Source of the DNA: Rhodopseudomonas pentothenatexigens
GTDB lineage: Bacteria; Pseudomonadota; Alphaproteobacteria; Rhizobiales; Xanthobacteraceae
Direction: 5' to 3'
NCBI RefSeq assembly: GCF_900218015.1
Contig: NZ_UFQQ01000025.1
Span: forward strand, 1 to 64,000
Length of the DNA stretch: 64,000 nt
Each line of letters begins with the position of its first letter. Within the stretch, counting starts at the first letter, position 1. Both the position numbers and the translations under genes were made by a program. The notes beneath the pieces are model-generated. The model worked only from the letters and a program-made list of their open reading frames with translations, was not told the origin of the DNA and made no database searches. This document shows positions 60,262 through 64,000 of the stretch, piece after piece.

Positions 60262-60498
60262 TCAAAGAAGGTCGGTGAACTCCTCCACCGTCAGCCCGGT
60301 CTGCCGGATAATCGATCGCAGGGTGCCCGGCTTCAGATCTCGTCCTGCATGGACCGGAACCGTCACGGTGCGCGCCGGATCGCCCGGATAGACCAGAACA
60401 TGGTGGCTGCCGACGATCCGATCGACGACAAAACCCGTTCTCATGAGCGCCTGGATCACCCGCCTGCCGCCGACGACCGGCAGCCGGCCGTCACCCAT
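60262..60498 (-). CDS. hicA: HicA-family toxin
   Basis: The 78-residue protein has the dsRNA-binding-like HicA fold: RVIQALMRTGFVVDRIVGSHH, with the catalytic His in GSHHVLVYP, then PVHAGRDLKPGTLRSIIRQTG. HicA cleaves mRNA when free of HicB. The gene starts one base after the hicB stop (order hicB-hicA), so the antitoxin is made first. The pair lies between SURF1 and thrC. A small size and compact position are as usual for type II modules. Confidence 0.9.
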   Translation of the reverse strand: MGDGRLPVVGGRRVIQALMRTGFVVDRIVGSHHVLVYPGDPARTVTVPVHAGRDLKPGTLRSIIRQTGLTVEEFTDLL

Positions 60499-60499
60499 G

Positions 60500-60730
60500 T
60501 CAGGCGGCCACAGTCACGTGGCGAATTTCGGGATGCGCATCGGATGGAGGCGCCCTTCCCTGGTCCCGTCGGTAGGCGAGGACTGCACGGATCGCCTCCT
60601 CGGCGTTGGCGAGCGCTTCCTGCTCGCTGTCCCCCTCCGTCACGACCTCGGGCAGCGCCGGGACGAGCACCGTGAAACCGCCGCCTTCCTGGGGCTCGAG
60701 AATGACCGAGTAGCTGTAGCTTGACGGCAT
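60500..60730 (-). CDS. hicB: HicB-family antitoxin
   Basis: The 76-residue protein is a short HicB: SYSVILEPQEGGGFTVLVPALPEVVTEGDSEQEALANAEEAIRAVL, a partial RNase H-like fold that blocks HicA. It lacks a clear C-terminal DNA-binding domain, so self-regulation is not evident. The start is at 60730; an upstream Met at 60751 is possible. It is followed directly by hicA. Confidence 0.88.
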   Translation of the reverse strand: MPSSYSYSVILEPQEGGGFTVLVPALPEVVTEGDSEQEALANAEEAIRAVLAYRRDQGRAPPSDAHPEIRHVTVAA

Positions 60731-60821
60731 GAGGTGCTCCTGGACCCACAAGGACTGAACCAGACCAGCGCTTCCAGGCGGATCCTACACGATGCGCTGG
60801 AAGCTGGCCAAGCCCGCGGCG

Positions 60822-61601
60822 TCAACCGAGAACGGGGGTGGAGCCTCGGCGTTGGCCGTGCAGCCAGAACGCAAATGCGACCGCTACCGCCAGCGCCAGC
60901 CCTAACCAGGTGATTGCGTATTGCAGATGGTTGTCGCGCAGATGCACGCCGAGCCGCCCCGGCTTCGGCACGCCGGCGGCCGGGACCGGCGCTTCGAGGT
61001 CGACGTAGAACGGCGCGACCGCGGCCGGTCTGTCCCAACCGAGCGCGGCGGCCATCGCCGGCACGTCGCGGGTGAACCACAGCCGCTTGTCGAGATTCGG
61101 CGCCGGAGCGAACAGCCCGGGCTGCTCGGGAAACCGCAAGTATCCGGTCAGCATGACCGGCTCGCCGCTTCGAAGCGGCGCGACGGCGCGATCCTCGGCG
61201 CCGCGCTCCTGCATGGTGTTGGGCACGAAGCCGGCATTGATCACCACGATGCGGCCGTCCGCCAGCCGCGCCGGCAGGAACGCCCAGGTGCCCGGGCCGG
61301 CGACGTCGTCGCGCACCGCCGAGCCGGACGAGTACACCATCGCGCCCGGCAGCTTCAGATAGGTCGCGGCAAAGCGGACGCGGCGGAATTCGTCGTGCGC
61401 GGGATCGAGCGACGGCCAGTCGGGCGCGGCCGGCAGCGCCACCGGCTCGGCCGCGAGCCGCTCGTGCAGCGCCGTGATCAGCCGATGCTTCTCGTCCCGC
61501 CGCTGCAGTTGCCAAAACCCGAGCGACAGCAGCACCGCCACCATGGTCAGCGCGATCAGGCTCATCCCGGCGATGCTGCGCCGGCGCGCCGCGGCCGTCA
61601 T
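60822..61601 (-). CDS. SURF1 family cytochrome oxidase assembly protein
   Basis: The 259-residue protein has two helices, near residues 11-31 (IAGMSLIALTMVAVLLSLGFW) and at about 230-250 (YAITWLGLALAVAVAFAFWL), with a periplasmic domain between. Family signatures are LGFWQLQRRDEKHRLI, GTWAFLPARLADGRIVVINAGFVP, and LRDNHLQYAITWLGLA. It helps insert heme a into oxidase subunit I. Its ATG overlaps the DUF983 stop (ATGA). It is the last gene of the cox assembly cluster. Confidence 0.93.
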   Translation of the reverse strand: MTAAARRRSIAGMSLIALTMVAVLLSLGFWQLQRRDEKHRLITALHERLAAEPVALPAAPDWPSLDPAHDEFRRVRFAATYLKLPGAMVYSSGSAVRDDVAGPGTWAFLPARLADGRIVVINAGFVPNTMQERGAEDRAVAPLRSGEPVMLTGYLRFPEQPGLFAPAPNLDKRLWFTRDVPAMAAALGWDRPAAVAPFYVDLEAPVPAAGVPKPGRLGVHLRDNHLQYAITWLGLALAVAVAFAFWLHGQRRGSTPVLG

Positions 61602-61993
61602 GGCCGATCGCGGCCGACCAGCCGGCCCTCCTGCGCCTTGTGGTGGAATTGCAGCGCGATCAACAGCGCCTTGATCGAGCGCAGCGGCAACAGCGTGGTG
61701 ACCAGCACCAGCGGCAGCCACAGCACCGCATGCAGCCAGAACGGCGGCTGATACTTCACCTCGACGATCAGCGCACACAGCACCACGACCGCGCCGCCGA
61801 TCAGGATGGTGAACACCGCAGCGCCGTCGCCGACGTCGGTGAAGCCGAAGTCGAGCCCGCACACCTCGCAGCGCGGCGCCAGCGTCAGGAAGCCGGCATA
61901 CAGCCGCCCCTCGCCGCAGCGCGGACAGCGGCACGCAATGCCACGCAGCGCGCTCTGCAGGACGGTGGGAGCCTGATCGATCCGCTCCGTCAT
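61598..61993 (-). CDS. DUF983 family membrane protein
   Basis: The 131-residue protein has a zinc-ribbon-like motif CRCPRCGEGRLYAGFLTLAPRCEVCG at about 22-47 and two helices (AAVFTILIGGAVVVLCALIV and AVLWLPLVLVTTLLPLRSIK). DUF983 genes sit in cytochrome oxidase operons; a role in copper or zinc handling is suspected. The start ATG at 61993 lies within a REP-like repeat that covers 61988-62083. It overlaps SURF1 downstream. Confidence 0.9.
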   Translation of the reverse strand: MTERIDQAPTVLQSALRGIACRCPRCGEGRLYAGFLTLAPRCEVCGLDFGFTDVGDGAAVFTILIGGAVVVLCALIVEVKYQPPFWLHAVLWLPLVLVTTLLPLRSIKALLIALQFHHKAQEGRLVGRDRP

Positions 61994-62083
61994 TGCGAGC
62001 CGAAGGCGAGGCAATCCAGGGCCCGGTGCATGGCGCTCCTGGACTGCTTGGTCGCTTCGCTCCTCGCAATGACCGATTGGTGC
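61988..62083. repeat. GTCATTGCGAG-type dispersed repeat overlapping a start codon
   Basis: The element runs from CGTCATTGCGAGCCG (61988) with GGCAATCCAGG to the inverse CTGGACTGCTTGGTCGC and CTCCTCGCAATGACC (about 62083), an imperfect long palindrome. The DUF983 start codon (CAT at 61991-61993) is inside its first arm. On the minus strand the repeat ends in CTCGCAATGACGG, which provides ATG ACG. Confidence 0.8.
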
Positions 62084-62155
62084 CGGCTCATCATCGTGCA
62101 GCCTTGAAAGCAGGGAGGGCGGTCGCTGGCGCCGCTCCCCGCGGATCGGCCGGGC

Positions 62156-63010
62156 TCAGCCGCCGTGCGCCATGGTCGAGGCGCCGTGGCCCCAGACGTA
62201 GATGCAGACGAACAGGAACAGCCAGACCACGTCGACGAAATGCCAGTACCAGGCGGCGAATTCGAAGCCGAGATGCTGCTTCGGCGTGAAGTGCCCGGCA
62301 TAGGCGCGGATCAGGCACACCGCCAGGAAGATGGTGCCGACCAGCACGTGGAAGCCGTGGAAGCCGGTCGCCATGAAGAAGGTGGCGCCGTAGACGTTGC
62401 CGGCGAACGAGAAGCTGGCGTGGGTGTATTCGTAGACCTGCACGCAGGAGAACGTCGCGCCGAGCAGGATGGTGAAGATCAGCCCCTGCTTCAGCCCCTT
62501 GCGGTCGTTGTGCAGCAGGGCGTGGTGCGCCCAGGTCACCGTGGTGCCGGAGGTCAGCAGGATCAGCGTGTTGAGCAGCGGCAGATGCCACGGATCGAAC
62601 GTCTCGATCCCCTTCGGCGGCCACACCCCGCCGAACAGTTCGGCGCGGGCGGCGTGCACCGGATCGGCCGGGAACAGCGCCGCGTTGAAGTAGGCCCAGA
62701 ACCAGGCGACGAAGAACATCACCTCCGAGGCGATGAACAGGATCATGCCGTAGCGGTGGCTGAGCTGCACCACGCGCGTGTGGTCGTGCTGATACTCGGC
62801 CTCGCGGATCACGTCGCTCCACCAGCTCGCCATGGTGTAGAGCACGCCGACGACGCCGATGCCGAACACCATCGGGGCCCCCTGGAACATCTGGTGCATC
62901 CAGGCGACCGCGCCGAGCGCCATGACGAACGCCGACACCGAGCCGACGAACGGCCACGGGCTCGGATCGACGAGGTGGTAGTCGTGGTGCTTGACGTGCG
63001 CCGTGGCCAT
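62156..63010 (-). CDS. ctaE: Cytochrome c oxidase subunit III
   Basis: The 284-residue protein has seven helices. The conserved parts are [92 protein letters not shown]-type segments, and [20 protein letters not shown] with [20 protein letters not shown]. It is part of the aa3-type oxidase and stabilises subunit I. It follows ctaG by 74 bases. Confidence 0.96.
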   Translation of the reverse strand: MATAHVKHHDYHLVDPSPWPFVGSVSAFVMALGAVAWMHQMFQGAPMVFGIGVVGVLYTMASWWSDVIREAEYQHDHTRVVQLSHRYGMILFIASEVMFFVAWFWAYFNAALFPADPVHAARAELFGGVWPPKGIETFDPWHLPLLNTLILLTSGTTVTWAHHALLHNDRKGLKQGLIFTILLGATFSCVQVYEYTHASFSFAGNVYGATFFMATGFHGFHVLVGTIFLAVCLIRAYAGHFTPKQHLGFEFAAWYWHFVDVVWLFLFVCIYVWGHGASTMAHGG

Positions 63011-63084
63011 TGTCGCTCTCCGTTTCGGTCCCTCCGGGACGGCGTTGCTTAAGTCCCGGTCTGTTCTTGTTGCAGCGTTTCCTG

Positions 63085-63705
63085 TCAGAGATTGCCCTTG
63101 CGCGGCGCCTGCTCGCTGGAAGCCACCGGCTTCGGCGCCGGATCGCGCACCGGGTAATAGGTGTAGGACAAGGTGATGGTCTTGACGGTGTCGTTTTCCG
63201 GATCGGCGGCGAACGCCGGATCGACGTAGAACACCACCGGCATGTCACGGCTCTCGCCCGCCGCCAGGCTCTGCTCGGTGAAGCAGAAGCAATTGATCTT
63301 GGTGAAGTAGGAGCCGACCGTCAGCGGCGTGACGTTGTAGGCCGCCTGCCCGGTGGTGTCGGAGCGCGACAGATTGGTGATGCGGTAATAGATCGTCACC
63401 ACCTTGCCGATCGGCACCTCGATCTCGCGCTGCTCCGGCTCGAATTTCCACGGCAGCCCGTTGACGTTGGCGTCGAACCCGACGGTCACGGTCCGGGTCA
63501 GCGGCGCGGCGCTCGGCGCCGCGCGCGCCACCTGGGTGGTGCCGTTGAACCCGGTGGTGCGGCAGAACCAGTTGTAGAACGGCACCGCGGCGAACGACGC
63601 CCCCACCATCAGCGCCACCACCAGGCCGCACACCGCCGCCACCGCGGTGTCACGCCCGAACCCGCGGCGCGGCGCCGGCGGAGCTTGGGGAAGCGGAGGC
63701 GACAT
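63085..63705 (-). CDS. ctaG: Cytochrome c oxidase assembly protein CtaG (Cox11)
   Basis: The 206-residue protein has one N-terminal helix ([21 protein letters not shown]) and a periplasmic Cox11 domain. It contains the Cu ligand motif CFCF in [14 protein letters not shown], and [19 protein letters not shown]. It delivers copper to the CuB site of subunit I. The start at 63705 ([10 protein letters not shown]) is after a small cox gene. It precedes ctaE. Confidence 0.96.
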   Translation of the reverse strand: MSPPLPQAPPAPRRGFGRDTAVAAVCGLVVALMVGASFAAVPFYNWFCRTTGFNGTTQVARAAPSAAPLTRTVTVGFDANVNGLPWKFEPEQREIEVPIGKVVTIYYRITNLSRSDTTGQAAYNVTPLTVGSYFTKINCFCFTEQSLAAGESRDMPVVFYVDPAFAADPENDTVKTITLSYTYYPVRDPAPKPVASSEQAPRKGNL

Positions 63706-63718
63706 CGAGGCGGCTCCC

Positions 63719-63901
63719 TTACATCGGCCGGTGCAGCACCGCCGGCCCCTTGACCAGGGTGACGGCGAAGAACAGCACCACCAGCACGCCGAGCGCCACC
63801 GCGATCGCGATCGAGCGCTCGCGCCGGCGCTTCTTCTGCGCCTCGGTGAGCACGATGCCGGGCGGCGGCTTGTGAACTGGCTCCATCGCGCCCTCCATCA
63901 T
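63719..63901 (-). CDS. Small cytochrome oxidase-associated membrane protein (CoxF-like)
   Basis: The 60-residue protein starts [20 protein letters not shown], with Arg/Lys-rich residues before one helix ([20 protein letters not shown]) and a short periplasmic end. It occupies the place of the small CoxF-type gene between ctaB and ctaG in related genomes. The start ATG overlaps the ctaB stop (ATGA). ATG 63886 (MEPVHK) is an alternative. Confidence 0.8.
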   Translation of the reverse strand: MMEGAMEPVHKPPPGIVLTEAQKKRRRERSIAIAVALGVLVVLFFAVTLVKGPAVLHRPM

Positions 63902-64000
63902 CCGATCAGCCGCAGCACGGCCGCCACGACCACCTCGACCAGCAGGATCGCGAACAGCGCGAACAGATACAGGATCGAGAACTTGAACAGGTTGCGGCTG
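63898..64000 (-). CDS. ctaB: Protoheme IX farnesyltransferase, C-terminal end (cut by window edge)
   Basis: Only the last 33 complete codons are in the window. They read RNLFKFSILYLFALFAILLV, then [12 protein letters not shown] and stop. The pattern is the C-terminal helix of heme O synthase. The stop overlaps the CoxF-like start. It makes heme O from heme B for oxidase. Confidence 0.8.
   Translation of the reverse strand, partial: SRNLFKFSILYLFALFAILLVEVVVAAVLRLIG

Overview
The window is a GC-rich chromosomal segment from an alphaproteobacterium of the Nitrobacteraceae/Bradyrhizobiaceae group, and it most resembles Rhodopseudomonas palustris. This assignment is an inference. It rests on the 5-aminolevulinate synthase (C4 pathway) with a perfect FixK/FNR site upstream, on the pairing of ornithine decarboxylase with homospermidine synthase, on an F0 operon standing apart from F1, on a ctaB-ctaG-coxC-DUF983-SURF1 order linked to thrC and an M16 peptidase, and on dense dispersed palindromic repeats. 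Nearly all of the window is ordinary core genome with short intergenic gaps.

Layout. 1-908 is a non-coding mosaic of dispersed inverted repeats. 909-7294 (minus) is gltB and gltD (glutamate synthase), split by a two-part palindromic repeat. 7722-13212 holds a secreted protein, a small heat-shock protein with a probable ROSE RNA thermometer, an alpha/beta hydrolase, galU, a periplasmic-sensing diguanylate cyclase and a small DUF7662-like protein. 13341-17164 has an outer-membrane barrel protein, kdsD and a frameshifted DUF3800 gene of lower GC. 17291-24498 has NfeD with an SPFH protein, hemH, a His-rich Ni/Co exporter with its DUF1007 partner, an M3 peptidase and a small membrane protein. 24726-29966 is a polyamine region: a structured leader that is probably the speF motif, ornithine decarboxylase, several small genes, then homospermidine synthase. 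29981-31550 is a tandem repeat of about 182 bp interrupted by an IS5-family element whose transposase is split by a frameshift.

31736-37968 (minus) is a zinc-homeostasis region behind a probable Zur box: a small His-containing membrane protein, znuC, znuB, znuA, a CxCC metallochaperone GTPase of the COG0523 family, a WD40 protein translationally coupled to it, and an MgtC-like protein. 38290-43998 has a highly expressed porin-like barrel, a chemoreceptor, a metallo-beta-lactamase-fold hydrolase and hemA. 44187-50538 is a candidate sensing unit: an SSF-fused hybrid histidine kinase, a NarL-type response regulator and an MFS symporter with an unusual insertion of about 100 residues. 50779-52539 has three small genes. 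52844-55434 is the complete F0 operon (atpI, atpB, atpE, b', b) with its own promoter and terminator. 55953-64000 (minus) runs from the cytochrome c oxidase assembly genes (end of ctaB, a small CoxF-like protein, ctaG, coxC, DUF983, SURF1) through a HicB-HicA pair to thrC coupled to an M16 peptidase, a GNAT enzyme and an exported protein.

I did not find a clearly novel multi-gene system. The most useful observations are RNA-level and operator-level signals (speF leader, ROSE element, Zur box, FixK box, a palindrome between divergent envelope genes), a one-base frameshift in the DUF3800 gene, an IS nested in a tandem repeat, a REP-like repeat that supplies a start codon, and the paired two-part repeat family that recurs across the window.
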